Assembly (NCBI GenBank): GCA_025463865.1
Contig: JAODBH010000033.1
Span: 1 to 46,619, forward strand
DNA length: 46,619 nucleotides
Origin: Actinomycetes bacterium
GTDB taxonomy: Bacteria > Actinomycetota > Acidimicrobiia > IMCC26256 > Chersky-534
Direction of reading: 5' to 3'
The position numbers and the translations under genes were made by a program. This document shows positions 15,783 to 25,483 of the stretch, one piece after another. Positions within the stretch are counted from its first letter, which is position 1, and the number at the start of each line of letters is the position of its first letter. Under the pieces are notes generated by a model, which worked only from the letters and a program-made list of their open reading frames with translations, did no database searches and was not told the origin of the DNA.

Positions 15783-16388
15783 ATGCCAGGATCGGTCATG
15801 ACGTGCCGGCGCGGACGCGTGCTCGCCCTGGGGGGTCTGATCGGACCGGTGGCGTTCGTCGCTGCGTGGGTCGCGACCGGGCTGTCCACCGACCACTACT
15901 CGCCCGTCCACGACGCCATCAGCGAACTGGCCCGGCTCGGCGCGCCCACGCGAGTGGCGATGACCACTGGCTTCGTCGTCTTCGGCGTCGCGGTGACCGC
16001 CTACGCCCGGCCACTTCGAGCGGTACTCGCGGGGCCGTCCTGGATCGCGGTTGCCGTCACCGGTATGGCGACGCTCGGGGTCGCCGCGTTCCCGCTCGGC
16101 TTCGACGACTCCGTCCACGCCGCGTTCGCCGGCTTGGGCTACGTGGCCCTCACCGCGGCTCCGCTGCTCGCCGTCGGGCCGCTCCGCGCGGCGGGGTTCC
16201 GGCACGCGGCGTTCGCCTCGTTGGTCCTCGGGCTGTTGTGCGCGGCCGGCCTGCTCCTGAGCGTCACCAGCGGCCCGACGGGCCTGTTCCAACGGGCCGC
16301 GCTGACCGTCGGTGACATCTGGCTCGCCGCCGGTGCGGTCGCGATCCTTGCCGGACGCCGCGCATCACCGGTCCAGCCGGGCCGCTGA
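15783..16388 (+). CDS. DUF998-like membrane protein
   Basis: A protein of about 201 residues with five or six membrane segments. The pattern of first helix, then STDHYSPVHDAISELARLGAPTRVAM, matches DUF998 proteins, whose function is unknown. Two ATGs are possible: 15783, or 15798, which has AGGA seven bases upstream and gives a 196-residue protein. The gene is divergent from the signalling operon across a 160-bp gap that must hold both promoters. Confidence 0.78.
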   Translation: MPGSVMTCRRGRVLALGGLIGPVAFVAAWVATGLSTDHYSPVHDAISELARLGAPTRVAMTTGFVVFGVAVTAYARPLRAVLAGPSWIAVAVTGMATLGVAAFPLGFDDSVHAAFAGLGYVALTAAPLLAVGPLRAAGFRHAAFASLVLGLLCAAGLLLSVTSGPTGLFQRAALTVGDIWLAAGAVAILAGRRASPVQPGR

Positions 16389-16464
16389 CTCCCGGCTCTG
16401 GTTTCCCCGCCCACCGTCTTGGGGAAGGATGGCGTCTCCACAATGCAACGAGGGCATCCGGACC

Positions 16465-17145
16465 ATGTGCTTCTCGCCTCAGGCCGATCTGGTGGCCGGC
16501 GCGTTCGTCGGCGCCTGCGGAATCGACGCGTTGCGTCACGTCCGGGAGCCCAAGCAGCTGCCGCTCGCGGCGTTGCCTCTGCTCTTCGCCGCGCATCAGA
16601 TCGACGAGGCGTTCGTGTGGTGGGGGCTCGACGGCCGCGTCTCCGCGCAGGTGGGCCGGGCCGCGATGTACGCCTACCTCGCGTTCGCGTTCGTGCTCCC
16701 GCTGTTGGTCCCCTGGGCCATCGCGGGTGTGGAGCCCGACCGGAGCCGACAACGATGGATGCATGCCCTCGGGGGACTCGGCGCCATCGTGACCCTCGTG
16801 CTGCTCACCTCGATCCTCCGCAATCCGGTCGGAGCGCAGATCGAGCACCTCCACATCTCCTACCGCGCCGACATCGACAACGACCTCGTCGTCATCGGTC
16901 TGTACATCGTCGCCACCTGCGGGCCCATGCTCGTGTCGAGCTTCGGGGCCCTGCGGACCTTCGGCGTGCTCAACCTGTTCATGGTCGTGCTGCTCGGATG
17001 GCTGCTCGCGAACGGGTTCGTCTCGTTGTGGTGCGCGTGGGCCGCGATCACCAGCGTCCTGATCGCGATCTACCTGCGGGAGCCCGCACCCCCCACCGAC
17101 ACCCGGCTCCGACCTTCGCATCCGGTGGGATCGGGTGGGACATGA
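16465..17145 (+). CDS. DUF6629-like multi-spanning membrane protein
   Basis: The 226-residue protein begins MCFSPQADLVAGAFVG, followed by LPLAALPLLFAAHQIDEAFVWWGLDG. This MCFS start and the helix carrying two acidic residues are characteristic of DUF6629 membrane proteins. About seven membrane segments are visible. Function is unknown. Its stop overlaps the start of the flavin-reductase-like gene as ATGA, so the two are probably co-expressed. Confidence 0.8.
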   Translation: MCFSPQADLVAGAFVGACGIDALRHVREPKQLPLAALPLLFAAHQIDEAFVWWGLDGRVSAQVGRAAMYAYLAFAFVLPLLVPWAIAGVEPDRSRQRWMHALGGLGAIVTLVLLTSILRNPVGAQIEHLHISYRADIDNDLVVIGLYIVATCGPMLVSSFGALRTFGVLNLFMVVLLGWLLANGFVSLWCAWAAITSVLIAIYLREPAPPTDTRLRPSHPVGSGGT

Positions 17146-17648
17146 TGGGTGACGTGGAGGAGGAGCAGCGCCCGTTCCACGCGATCGTGGCGAACATCGA
17201 CTACTCGATGATGATCGTCACGGTCTCCGACGGGAGGGAGCGCGCCGGTTGCCTCGTGGGCTTCGGCGCCCAGTGCAGCATCGACCCTGCCCGCTTCTTC
17301 GTGTGCATCTCGAAACGCAACCACACCGCGCGGGTCGCCGAGCACGCACCCGTCTTCGGGATCCACTTCCCCCGCGTCGGCGACATGGCGCTGGCCCGGC
17401 TCTTCGGCGAGGCGACCGGCGACGAGATCGACAAGTTCGAACACTGCACGTGGAGCGAAGGACCGGAGGGCGTGCCCGTCCTCGACGGGCTCGACTGGTT
17501 CCCGGGCGAGGTCATGCAGCACGTCGACAGCGGCGACCACGTGGGCTATCTCGTCGACGTCCTCGACGGCGGGAGCAGCGAGCACGCGCACGAGCCCGCG
17601 CTCACCTTCCAGATGGTGCACGACTTCCATCCCGGACATGAGGCGTGA
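17142..17648 (+). CDS. Flavin reductase-like, FMN-binding split-barrel protein
   Basis: The 168-residue protein has the flavin-reductase-like pattern: MMIVTVSDGRERAGCLVGFGAQCSIDPARFFVCISKRNHT, where the conserved GxxxxxF...P segment binds FMN. It then has a loop with VFGIHFPRVGDMALARLFG and a final strand with HVGYLVDVLDG. It is likely an FMN-binding oxidoreductase; the partner is unknown. Two adjacent in-frame ATGs (17142 and 17145) are possible; the first overlaps the upstream stop. Confidence 0.85.
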   Translation: MMGDVEEEQRPFHAIVANIDYSMMIVTVSDGRERAGCLVGFGAQCSIDPARFFVCISKRNHTARVAEHAPVFGIHFPRVGDMALARLFGEATGDEIDKFEHCTWSEGPEGVPVLDGLDWFPGEVMQHVDSGDHVGYLVDVLDGGSSEHAHEPALTFQMVHDFHPGHEA

Positions 17649-17657
17649 ACGCGCGCG

Positions 17658-18791
17658 TCAGCCCGAGGACAGCGGCCGCGCACCGGGAACGTCGACCCAC
17701 CACGACCGGCGCCGGCGCCAGACGACGTAAGTGATCGCGCCGACCACGATCGGCACGAGGTAAGTGAGCGCGCGGAAGACGAGGACGCCGGCGACCACGG
17801 CCGCGTGCCCGCCGCCGTCGGCTACGAGCGCTCCGGTGAGCCCGAGCTCCACGACGCCGACGCCACCCGGCGTGATGGGCAGTGCCGAGAGCAGCCGGAC
17901 GAACGCGTAGGCGGCGAAGACGTCGGTCGTGCTCACGCGTGCGGCCGATACACCGACGCCGCGCAGGGAGACGAGCAGGACGAGGAACAACGAGAGCTGG
18001 CTGACCACGGTGAAGAACGTGAGGCGGACCCAGCGGCCGCGCAACAGGCCGACGACCCGCACCCGGAACGCGGAGGCCGCGTCACTCCAGCCGGTGACCT
18101 GACCGCGGTGGATCAGGCCGCGGAACCGCGTGGCGCAGCGCTGCGCGATCGCGCCGGCACGGCGCGCCAGGCCGTCGTTGCTCACCAGCAGGGCGATCCC
18201 GACGACGACGAGCGCGAGGGCGCCGATACCGGCCGCGGCGGCCGCGACCCGGCCGGCCGTCACCGTGCCCTGCGAGACGAGCAGCACCACGGCGAGCAGC
18301 GGGAGCACCAGCTTGGCCAGGTTGTTCCAGACGCCGGTGACGACCACCGCCAGCCCGGTCGCCGCGGGGTCGAAGCCCCACGACCGGTACATCGCGGCGG
18401 TCATGCCGATCCCGAACGCGCCGCCCGCCGGCAGCACGTTGGCCACCGCGGTCGACGATTCGGTGACGACGACGGCCTGCGAAGTGGAGAGGCCGGGGGT
18501 CGCCGCCGCGAGGACGAACGCGTACGAAACGAGGTTCCACGTGGCCACGACCACGAGGAGGGCGGCGGCGCCACCCGACATCGACCGGATCTCGCGCCAC
18601 ACGTCGGAGAATCCGGCGACCTTGGGGAGCGCGAACGCGAAGACCGCCACCACGACCGCGACGGAGACGAACACGCGCAGCACGCGACGGCGCGACCCTC
18701 CGCGCGCCGGCGGCTCGACCGGCACCGCGGGTTCGACCGGCACCGCGGGTTCGGGTGGCTCGCGTGGCTCGGGTGGCTCAGTGGGATCCAT
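17658..18791 (-). CDS. Flippase-like membrane protein (LPG synthase TM domain/UPF0104)
   Basis: This protein of about 377 residues starts with a Pro/Glu/Arg-rich cytoplasmic tail with internal repeats, then eight or so membrane segments. The motifs ESSTAVANVLPAGGAFGIGMTAAMYRSWGFD, and the late LPITPGGVGVVELGLTGAL, define the lysylphosphatidylglycerol-synthase TM (flippase-like) family. Members move or modify lipid-linked molecules; without the catalytic domain this one is probably a translocase. A GTG at 18803 is an alternative start. The tail's repeats come from an 18-bp DNA duplication near 18714-18750. Confidence 0.85.
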   Translation of the reverse strand: MDPTEPPEPREPPEPAVPVEPAVPVEPPARGGSRRRVLRVFVSVAVVVAVFAFALPKVAGFSDVWREIRSMSGGAAALLVVVATWNLVSYAFVLAAATPGLSTSQAVVVTESSTAVANVLPAGGAFGIGMTAAMYRSWGFDPAATGLAVVVTGVWNNLAKLVLPLLAVVLLVSQGTVTAGRVAAAAAGIGALALVVVGIALLVSNDGLARRAGAIAQRCATRFRGLIHRGQVTGWSDAASAFRVRVVGLLRGRWVRLTFFTVVSQLSLFLVLLVSLRGVGVSAARVSTTDVFAAYAFVRLLSALPITPGGVGVVELGLTGALVADGGGHAAVVAGVLVFRALTYLVPIVVGAITYVVWRRRRSWWVDVPGARPLSSG

Positions 18792-18869
18792 CGCCTCCGC
18801 CACCTCTCGGGGCGCGCTGGGCGGACGGCTCGAAGGTAGCGGTCACCCCGAGACGACCGCGTGGGGCGC

Positions 18870-19427
18870 CTAGTTCTCCGATGGGTGGCCGGGCGCGTGG
18901 GCGAGCCAAGCGGTCGTGCCGCCCTGTCGGCGCAGCACGTCGCGCCAGAGGTCGCCCGGGTACGGCGTGAGCGCGTCCTGCTCGGTCGCGTCGGCGACGA
19001 TCCAGGAGCCCTCCCCGATCTCGGCCTCCAGCTGTCCTCCTGCCCAGCCCGAGTAGCCGGAGAACAGCCGCACCTCGATGCCGTTGCCGAGTGCGTCGGG
19101 ATCGAGGCTCAGATCGAGCGCGCCGAGCTCCCCGACCACGGGCTGGAACGACCCCGCGTCGAGGTCCGAGCCGGGCTGGATCGCCAGCGCCAACGCCGCG
19201 CCGGGACCGACCGGTCCGCCGACGAACACCACGCCCGGCGGCGCGGTGAGCCGGCTCCAACCGGGGAGCGTGGCACCGACGGGCGTCTCGCTCGGGCGGT
19301 CGAGCACGAGACCCAACGCGCCGTCGCCGCCGTGCTCGAGGAGGAGGATGACGGTCCGGGAGAAGTTGGGGTCGAGCAGCGACGGCCGGGCGACGAGCAG
19401 CTTGCCCTTCAGGGCGGGTTCGGGCAC
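18870..19427 (-). CDS. AlgH/YqgE family protein (UPF0301)
   Basis: The 185-residue protein starts PALKGKLLVARPSLLDPNFSRTVILLLEHG and continues GALGLVLDRPSETPVG, VFVGGPVGPGAALAL, and RLFSGYSGWAGGQLEAEIGEGSW, a near-complete set of AlgH/YqgE family motifs. The family's biochemical role is unclear. I took the GTG at 19427, which gives the family's usual N-terminus. It is divergent from the SRPBCC gene across 69 bp. Confidence 0.92.
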   Translation of the reverse strand: MPEPALKGKLLVARPSLLDPNFSRTVILLLEHGGDGALGLVLDRPSETPVGATLPGWSRLTAPPGVVFVGGPVGPGAALALAIQPGSDLDAGSFQPVVGELGALDLSLDPDALGNGIEVRLFSGYSGWAGGQLEAEIGEGSWIVADATEQDALTPYPGDLWRDVLRRQGGTTAWLAHAPGHPSEN

Positions 19428-19496
19428 GGGCAAAGCCTCGCGCGCATGACGTAGGGTCCGCCCGCGACCACCCGCGCACACGTCGAAGGAGCTCCC

Positions 19497-19889
19497 ATGG
19501 CCCACGCCGAGAACGACATCCTCATCGAACGCTCGCCCGACGAGGTGTGGGCAGTGACCGGCGACTTCGGTGGTCTCGCCGCGTGGATGCCGGGCATCAC
19601 CCGCGCCGACGTCGACGGCGAAGGCGTGCGGGACGTCTACATGGGCGACATGCTCGCGGCGCGCGAGAAGCTGGTCGACCGCAACGAGGAGCAGCGCGCG
19701 CTCTCCTACAGCATCATCGGCGGCGCGATGCCGATCGAGAGCCACGTCGGCACGATCACGGTCGTCGCCGAGGGCGACGGCTCCAAGGTCACCTGGGCCG
19801 TCGACGCCGAGCCCGCGGAGGTCGCGGAGATGCTCGGCGGTGTCTACGCGGACGCGCTCAAGACGCTGAAGACGCACTGCGAGCAGTAA
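19497..19889 (+). CDS. SRPBCC (START-like) family protein
   Basis: The 130-residue protein matches the polyketide cyclase/dehydrase-like fold: DILIERSPDEVWAVTGDFGGLAAWMPGI at the start, then SYSIIGGAMPIESHVGTITV, GDGSKVTWAVDAEP, and a final long helix. Such proteins bind hydrophobic ligands in a deep cavity. GAAGGAG lies 6 bp upstream of the ATG. The ligand is unknown. Confidence 0.88.
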   Translation: MAHAENDILIERSPDEVWAVTGDFGGLAAWMPGITRADVDGEGVRDVYMGDMLAAREKLVDRNEEQRALSYSIIGGAMPIESHVGTITVVAEGDGSKVTWAVDAEPAEVAEMLGGVYADALKTLKTHCEQ

Positions 19890-19911
19890 CCCGCCGTTGT
19901 GCGGGCGCAGA

Positions 19912-20664
19912 TCACCCCACGCCGATTCGCTTGGCGCAGCCCCAGGCCCGGAAGCCGACGGCGGCGCGCACGCGTTCGGCGACCACGATCTGCTGCTCGC
20001 GCGAGGCAAGGCCCGCGTTCGACGCGAACTCCTGGCCCCCGAACGCGTTCCAGGTGGTGTTGGCGAAGCCCACCCCACCGCTGTACCGCGAGCCGCGCAT
20101 CTGCCAGTTGCCACCGGTCTCGCACTGGGCCATGCGATCCCACACCGTGTTCCGGGCCGCGGCGGCCTCCTGCGCCTTCAAGGCGCCGGAGATGTAGAGG
20201 AGCTCGGCCTCGCGCTGCTGCGCGGCCTGGACGAGGCCCACGTAGCGGGCGGTGTCTCGGTTGGCCGCCTCGGCCACGAGCTGCTCCTGCTCGATCTGGC
20301 CAGTGATGGCGGCCTTGAGGTAGACGCCGATCTCGTCGCGACCGTCGATCGACGAGCTCATCAGCGCCTGGACGGCCTGGGCGTCGAAGGCCTTCGCGTC
20401 CGCGCTCACCTTGGATCCCCGGGCCAGGGTCGCCGAGTCGGTGGCGTCGGGACGCATCCACCAACCTGCGGCCGCGACGACCACGACCACCAGGAGGATC
20501 GGCAGGAGCAACGGGACGCGACTGACCCGCTCGGCTCGACCCCGCCACGGCTCCCAGCCCGGCTCCTCGGTCGACCAAACGGGTTCACCCGTTACTTCCC
20601 GCAGCCGGACTTCCTGTCCGGAGGCCACGAGAAGCTGGCCAGATTCGGCGTTCCATCGCCCCAT
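19912..20664 (-). CDS. Rpf-like transglycosylase domain protein, membrane anchored
   Basis: The 250-residue protein has about 50 cytoplasmic residues, one membrane segment (LLLPILLVVVVVAAAGWW), a helical stalk of about 90 residues and a C-terminal domain starting WDRMAQCETGGNWQMRG. That domain matches the resuscitation-promoting-factor/lysozyme-like fold, with the catalytic Glu in CETGGNW and a closing GFRAWGCAKRIGVG. It should cleave peptidoglycan at the outer face of the membrane. The anchor rather than a cleaved signal peptide is a departure from many Rpf proteins. The ATG at 20664 was chosen because upstream frame is not protein-like; the start remains uncertain. Confidence 0.82.
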   Translation of the reverse strand: MGRWNAESGQLLVASGQEVRLREVTGEPVWSTEEPGWEPWRGRAERVSRVPLLLPILLVVVVVAAAGWWMRPDATDSATLARGSKVSADAKAFDAQAVQALMSSSIDGRDEIGVYLKAAITGQIEQEQLVAEAANRDTARYVGLVQAAQQREAELLYISGALKAQEAAAARNTVWDRMAQCETGGNWQMRGSRYSGGVGFANTTWNAFGGQEFASNAGLASREQQIVVAERVRAAVGFRAWGCAKRIGVG

Positions 20665-20789
20665 GTCCCCGAGGACGCTAAGGAGGGTCGGGGGCGGGGG
20701 CAAACTGGAAACGGTGTGAAGGCCGCTCTGTCGGCCGCGAAACCGCAGGTCAGGGAGCCTTCGGGCCGAACCGCCGATAGTCTGCCCCG

Positions 20790-21320
20790 ATGCGCCTCGA
20801 AGCCCGGCACGAGTTCCCCGCTGCGGTCGAGGCCGTCGAGCAGGCGATGGCCGACCCTGCGTTCTACGCCCAGCTCCGCGACCTCCCCGACCTCGCGCCA
20901 CCCGAGGTGGTGGACCGCGCCGCGGTGGGTTCGCGGATCACGCTCACGGTCCGGTACGTCTTCACCGGCCATGTCGACCCGATCGTCCGCCGGGTCGTCC
21001 CCGTCGACCAGCTGGTCTGGGTGCAGACGACCGAGTTCGACACCGCCGCGCACGAGGCCACGCTCACCGTGGTCCCCGAGAAGCTCGGCTCGATGCTGCA
21101 GTGTGCGGGCAAGTTCGTGCTCCAGCCGGCCACCCGCACGTCGGGTGACGGGGTCGCCCGACCCGGCACGGTCCGTACCCTCACCGGCGAGCTCAGGGTG
21201 AAGGTGCCGCTCCTCGGCGGTCGGGCCGAGAAGGCGCTCGGGCCCGGCATCCTCCGCCGCATCGACCTCGAAGCCGACGCCCTCCGCGCCTGGCTCACCC
21301 GGGCCGGGACCTACGAGTAG
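20790..21320 (+). CDS. DUF2505 family protein
   Basis: The 176-residue protein begins with RLEARHEFPAAVEAVEQAMADPAFYAQL, the DUF2505 opening, and continues with the alternating strands of a START-like fold (ITLTVRYVFTG, LVWVQTTEFD, TRTLTGELRVKVPLLG). This family is restricted largely to actinobacteria and has no known function. Its last 10 bp overlap the end of the convergent permease gene. Confidence 0.85.
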   Translation: MRLEARHEFPAAVEAVEQAMADPAFYAQLRDLPDLAPPEVVDRAAVGSRITLTVRYVFTGHVDPIVRRVVPVDQLVWVQTTEFDTAAHEATLTVVPEKLGSMLQCAGKFVLQPATRTSGDGVARPGTVRTLTGELRVKVPLLGGRAEKALGPGILRRIDLEADALRAWLTRAGTYE

Positions 21321-22201
21321 CGGGTGATGTAGCCGCGCTTGCGGAACACGGCGATCATCGTGGTGACGTACCACAGGCTCAGTGCGAGCAGCACGACCGT
21401 GAGCACCGCCGCGAGCGCGAGCTGGTTCCACTCGATGCCCTTGCCGTCGACGAGCGCCCGCAGCGCGATGAACGCGTGGGTCGTCGGCAGTGACAGCGCG
21501 AGCGGTTGGAGGAAGCCGGGCAAGGCGGTCACGGGATAGAAGATCCCGGACAGCGGCATCACCACGAAGAGCACGCCCCACGCGAGCGCCTCCGCTCCCG
21601 CGCCGTAGCGGAAGACCACGCCGACAACGAAGAGCGCAATCGCCCAGCCGACGAACAGCAGGATCGCGAAGATCGGTACGAGACCCCATCCGAGCGACGG
21701 CACGTCGAAGGAGAAGAAGATCGCCGCGCCCACGGTCACCAGCCCGAGCGCGCCCGCCATCTTCAGCAACCCGAACAGGGCGACGCCGGCGACGTACTCG
21801 AACGCGCTGATCGGCGAGACCATCAGGTTGAGCATGTTGCGCGACCACGACTCCTCGAGCACGCCGGTGCTGACCGCGATCTGGCTCTGGTACACGACGT
21901 GCCAGAGGACGATGCCGGCGATGAGGTAGGCCGCCGCCTGCGAGCTGCCCGACGTGTGACCACTCGCCACGAACGTCGCGAGGGAGCCGAAGAGCAGCAC
22001 GTCGACGACCGGCCAGAGCACGACGTCGAACAAGCGGTGCGGGCTGCGCAGGAGGACGTAGGCGTGACGGGTCGCGATGGCGCGCATGCGCAGCCAGCTC
22101 AATCGCCAGCCGCGGAGGAGAGCGTCGTCGCGGGCCGCGGCGCGGGCGCGGATCCCGTCGACGGCGCCGGCTGCGCCGTTGATGTCGGCCATCTCGTTCA
22201 T
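21311..22201 (-). CDS. ABC-2 type exporter permease
   Basis: The 296-residue protein has six membrane segments in the ABC-2 arrangement. The stretch GVLEESWSRNMLNLMVSPISAFEYVAG is the conserved cytoplasmic loop of drug/polysaccharide ABC-2 permeases, and YPVTALPGFLQPLALSLPTTHAFIALRAL is the usual late motif. It forms an exporter with the ATPase whose stop overlaps its start (ATGA). Substrate unknown. Confidence 0.9.
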   Translation of the reverse strand: MNEMADINGAAGAVDGIRARAAARDDALLRGWRLSWLRMRAIATRHAYVLLRSPHRLFDVVLWPVVDVLLFGSLATFVASGHTSGSSQAAAYLIAGIVLWHVVYQSQIAVSTGVLEESWSRNMLNLMVSPISAFEYVAGVALFGLLKMAGALGLVTVGAAIFFSFDVPSLGWGLVPIFAILLFVGWAIALFVVGVVFRYGAGAEALAWGVLFVVMPLSGIFYPVTALPGFLQPLALSLPTTHAFIALRALVDGKGIEWNQLALAAVLTVVLLALSLWYVTTMIAVFRKRGYITRYS

Positions 22202-22977
22202 GCGGGCCGGTCCGTCTGCTCGACCTCGAGCCGCCGGCTCGCGTCGCGCTCGTCGGCGAGCTCGAGGAACACGTCCTCGAGGGCGCCGTGGCCGTAGGAC
22301 GCGGCGACGTCGCTGGGCTTGCCGTCGGCCACGATCCGTCCCTTCGACAGGAAGATGACCCGTTCGCAGAGGCGCTCGACCTCCGACATGTCGTGGCTGG
22401 TGACCAGGATCGCGGTGCCGTCCTCGGCACAGATCTCGCTCAGTCCCTCGCGGACCCGGCGGGCGACGTCGGGGTCGAGCGACGCGGTCGGCTCGTCGAG
22501 CACGAGCAGCCGCGGCCGATGGAGCGTCGCCCGCACGATGCCGACGAGCGTGCGCTGCCCGGAGCTGAGCTCGGTGCCCATTGCCTCGGCCAGGTGCTCG
22601 ACGCGGAACCGCTCGAGGCCCGCGGCGATCTGGGGCCTCGGATCCTGGAGCCCGTAGATCTGGCCGTACATGGTGAGGTACTCGCGCACGCGCATCCGGT
22701 CGGTGAGCGGGAGGTACCCCGCAGCGAAGCCGATCGACGCCGCCGCCCGGCGATGGTCCTTGGCGACCGGGACGCCGTCGATGATCACCGAACCCGCGTC
22801 GGGAGAGACCACGCCGAGGACCATGAGCAGCGTGGTGGTCTTCCCCGCGCCGTTGGGCCCGAGCAGACCGACCCGCTCGCCCGCGTGCACGACGATGTCG
22901 ACGCCGTCGACCGCGCGGGATCGGCGGTAGTCCTTCACGAGGCCCCGGGCCTCCAACACGACGGGCGCACTGCTCAT
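22198..22977 (-). CDS. ABC transporter ATP-binding protein
   Basis: The 259-residue ATPase has Walker A GPNGAGKTTTL, a signature variant LSSGQRTLVGI in place of LSGGQ, Walker B LLVLDEPTASLD and the His switch in TSHDMSEVE. It belongs to the CcmA/DrrA-like exporter group. It pairs with the ABC-2 permease encoded immediately downstream. The ATG at 22977 gives the normal family start. Confidence 0.93.
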   Translation of the reverse strand: MSSAPVVLEARGLVKDYRRSRAVDGVDIVVHAGERVGLLGPNGAGKTTTLLMVLGVVSPDAGSVIIDGVPVAKDHRRAAASIGFAAGYLPLTDRMRVREYLTMYGQIYGLQDPRPQIAAGLERFRVEHLAEAMGTELSSGQRTLVGIVRATLHRPRLLVLDEPTASLDPDVARRVREGLSEICAEDGTAILVTSHDMSEVERLCERVIFLSKGRIVADGKPSDVAASYGHGALEDVFLELADERDASRRLEVEQTDRPA

Positions 22978-23034
22978 CGGCCCAGCCTGACAGCCGGCGC
23001 CCCGGTGGGCGAACGAATAGGCGCTCCCCGTACG

Positions 23035-23403
23035 ATGACCGCCATGGTCGAATTTGCCGACGACACCAGCACCGAGCTCGAACGCCGCGCCACCGCCCTC
23101 ACGTGGCTCTGCGTCGTGGAGACGATCAGCTACGCGATCCTGGCGTTCTTCTGGATCAGCGGCAACACCATCGGCGTCCGGGTCTTCGGCACGTTCCACG
23201 GCGTGGTGTTCCTGGGCTACGCGGCGATGGTGATCATGATCTACCGGCCGATGGAGTGGGACTGGAAGCTCGCCGTCTTCGGCCTCGTGACCGGCCCGCT
23301 CGGCGCCATCGTGATCTTCGAGGTCATTCGCCGCCACGGCGTCCCGGTGGCCAAGCGCCGGGCCGCGATCCCCCGCCCCGGCCAGACCGCCGCCAGCAAC
23401 TGA
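23035..23403 (+). CDS. DUF3817 family small membrane protein
   Basis: The 122-residue protein has three membrane segments and the motif WLCVVETISYAILAFF then GTFHGVVFLGYAAMVIMIYRPMEWDWKLAVFGLVTGPLGAIVIFE, the DUF3817 pattern (ETxSY and FHG). Its function is unknown. An ATG at 23044, three codons later, is an equal start candidate. It is divergent from the ABC exporter pair and convergent with typA. Confidence 0.83.
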   Translation: MTAMVEFADDTSTELERRATALTWLCVVETISYAILAFFWISGNTIGVRVFGTFHGVVFLGYAAMVIMIYRPMEWDWKLAVFGLVTGPLGAIVIFEVIRRHGVPVAKRRAAIPRPGQTAASN

Positions 23404-23439
23404 CTCGACCGGCGGCGGCCGCGCCTCGCGTGCGTTCCG

Positions 23440-25278
23440 CTACTGCGTGCCCTTCGGCGGCTTCTTCGAGTTGCGGAGGCGGCCGCGCTCGCTGCCGTTG
23501 AGGATCACCTTCCGGAGGCGGACCATGTTGGGGGTCACCTCGACGCACTCGTCGTCGGCGATGAACTCCAGCGCCTGCTCGAGCGAGAGCTCGCGGTGCG
23601 GCACCAGGCGGACGGTGTTGTCCGACGAAGAGGTGCGCATGTTGGTGAGCTGCTTCTCCTTCGTGGGGTTCACGTCCATCTCGTCGGTGCGGCTGTTCTC
23701 GCCGACGATCATCCCCTCGTAGACCTCGATGCCGGGGCCCACGAGCATCGCCCCGCGCTCCTGGAGGTTCATGAGCGCGAAGTTGGTGGTCGGACCGCTG
23801 CGGTCGGAGACGAGGCTGCCGGTGGGCCGGGTGCGGATCTCGCCGTACCAGGGCTCGTAGCCGTCGAACACGTGGTGCAGGAGACCGCTGCCCCGGGTCT
23901 CGGTGAGGAACTCCGTCCGGAACCCGATGAGGCCACGCGCCGGGACGATGTAGTCCATGCGCACCCAGCCGGTGCCGTGGTTCACCATCTGCTCGAGCCG
24001 GCCCTTGCGCAGCGCCATGAGCTGCGTGACCACGCCGAGGTAGTCGTCGGGCACGTCGATCGAGAGGCGCTCGACCGGCTCGTGGACCTTGCCGTTCACG
24101 ATCTTGGTGACGACCTGCGGCTTGCCCACGGTGAGCTCGAAGCCCTCACGGCGCATCATCTCGACGAGCACCGCGAGCTGCAGCTCGCCACGACCCTGGA
24201 CCTCCCAGGTGTCGGGGCGCTCGGTGTTGAGCACGCGGAGGCTCACGTTGCCGACGAGCTCGGTGTCGAGGCGGTTCTTCACCAACCGGGCGGTGAGCTT
24301 CTTGCCGTCGCGTCCGGCGAGCGGCGAGGTGTTGATGCCGATCGTGACCGAGAGGCTCGGCTCGTCGACGGTGGTGACGGGCAGCGGACGCGGGTCGTCG
24401 GGGTCGGCGAGCGTCTCGCCGATGGTGACGTCGGGAAGCCCGGCGATGGCGATGATGTCACCGGGACCGGCGGACTCCGCCTCGACCCGGTCGAGGGCCT
24501 CGGTGACGAACAGGTCGGTGATGCGGGTGCGCTCGATGGTCCCGTCGGAACGGCACCACGCGACGGGCGAGCCCTTGTGGATGTGACCGTGCCGGACGCG
24601 GCACAGGGCGAGGCGGCCGAGGTACGGCGACGCGTCGAGGTTGGTGACGAGGGCCTGGAGCGGGTGGTCGTCGTCGTACTCGGGGGCCGGGATGCGTTCG
24701 AGGATGGTCTCGAACAGCGGTTTGAGGTCGCTGCCCTCGACGTTGGGATCGGTGGACGCCCAGCCGGCACGCGCGTTCGAGTAGATGATCGGGAAGTCGA
24801 TCTGGTGCTCGTCGGCGTCGAGGTCGAGGAACAGCTCTTCGACCTCGTTCACGACCTCGGCGATGCGGGCGTCGGGCCGGTCGACCTTGTTGACCACCAG
24901 GATGACCGGGAGGCGGGCCTCGAGCGCCTTGCGGAGCACGAACCGGGTCTGGGGCAGCGGGCCTTCGCTCGCGTCGACGAGGAGCAGGACGCCGTCGACC
25001 ATCGTGAGGCCCCGCTCGACCTCGCCGCCGAAGTCGGCGTGGCCCGGGGTGTCGATGATGTTGATCTTCACGTCGCCGTACCGGACCGCGGTGTTCTTGG
25101 CGAGGATCGTGATCCCCTTCTCGCGCTCCAGGTCGTTGGAGTCCATGACCCGGACGTTGACGTCCTGGTTGGCGCGGAACGCGCCGGTCTGCCAGAGCAT
25201 CGCGTCGACGAGGGTGGTCTTGCCGTGGTCGACGTGGGCGACGATGGCCACGTTGCGCAGGTCTTCGCGCGCGGACAT
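23440..25278 (-). CDS. typA: Ribosome-associated GTPase TypA/BipA
   Basis: The 612-residue protein has the GTPase motifs [23 protein letters not shown], and [10 protein letters not shown], then EF-G-like domains II-III and V and the family-specific C-terminal domain (GGGELHL-like [34 protein letters not shown], then [14 protein letters not shown] and [13 protein letters not shown]). TypA binds the 70S ribosome and helps assembly and stress translation. The ATG at 25278 has GGAAGG seven bases upstream. The frame also runs upstream but that part is non-coding. Confidence 0.96.
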   Translation of the reverse strand: MSAREDLRNVAIVAHVDHGKTTLVDAMLWQTGAFRANQDVNVRVMDSNDLEREKGITILAKNTAVRYGDVKINIIDTPGHADFGGEVERGLTMVDGVLLLVDASEGPLPQTRFVLRKALEARLPVILVVNKVDRPDARIAEVVNEVEELFLDLDADEHQIDFPIIYSNARAGWASTDPNVEGSDLKPLFETILERIPAPEYDDDHPLQALVTNLDASPYLGRLALCRVRHGHIHKGSPVAWCRSDGTIERTRITDLFVTEALDRVEAESAGPGDIIAIAGLPDVTIGETLADPDDPRPLPVTTVDEPSLSVTIGINTSPLAGRDGKKLTARLVKNRLDTELVGNVSLRVLNTERPDTWEVQGRGELQLAVLVEMMRREGFELTVGKPQVVTKIVNGKVHEPVERLSIDVPDDYLGVVTQLMALRKGRLEQMVNHGTGWVRMDYIVPARGLIGFRTEFLTETRGSGLLHHVFDGYEPWYGEIRTRPTGSLVSDRSGPTTNFALMNLQERGAMLVGPGIEVYEGMIVGENSRTDEMDVNPTKEKQLTNMRTSSSDNTVRLVPHRELSLEQALEFIADDECVEVTPNMVRLRKVILNGSERGRLRNSKKPPKGTQ

Positions 25279-25483
25279 AGCGGGCCTTCCGGTGGAGGGG
25301 TTGCGCGGTGGAGATCGCGCGGGGACGTACATCGTACCGTTTGTACCCTCCCGAGGAAGACCACGTCCTGGAGACGGCCATCGGCACCCAGGCCGGTCAA
25401 AAGCCCCGGTGGGACCGGTTCTTGCGTAGCCTTGCGCAGCCGGTCGGCCCGGACCCCGTCCGCCGGCGTCGGGAGCGCCTGTC

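Noticed and set aside
17805-18839. Opposite-strand frames over the flippase-like gene
   Set aside because: They read as Arg/Asp-rich low-complexity protein typical of antisense frames in high-GC DNA.
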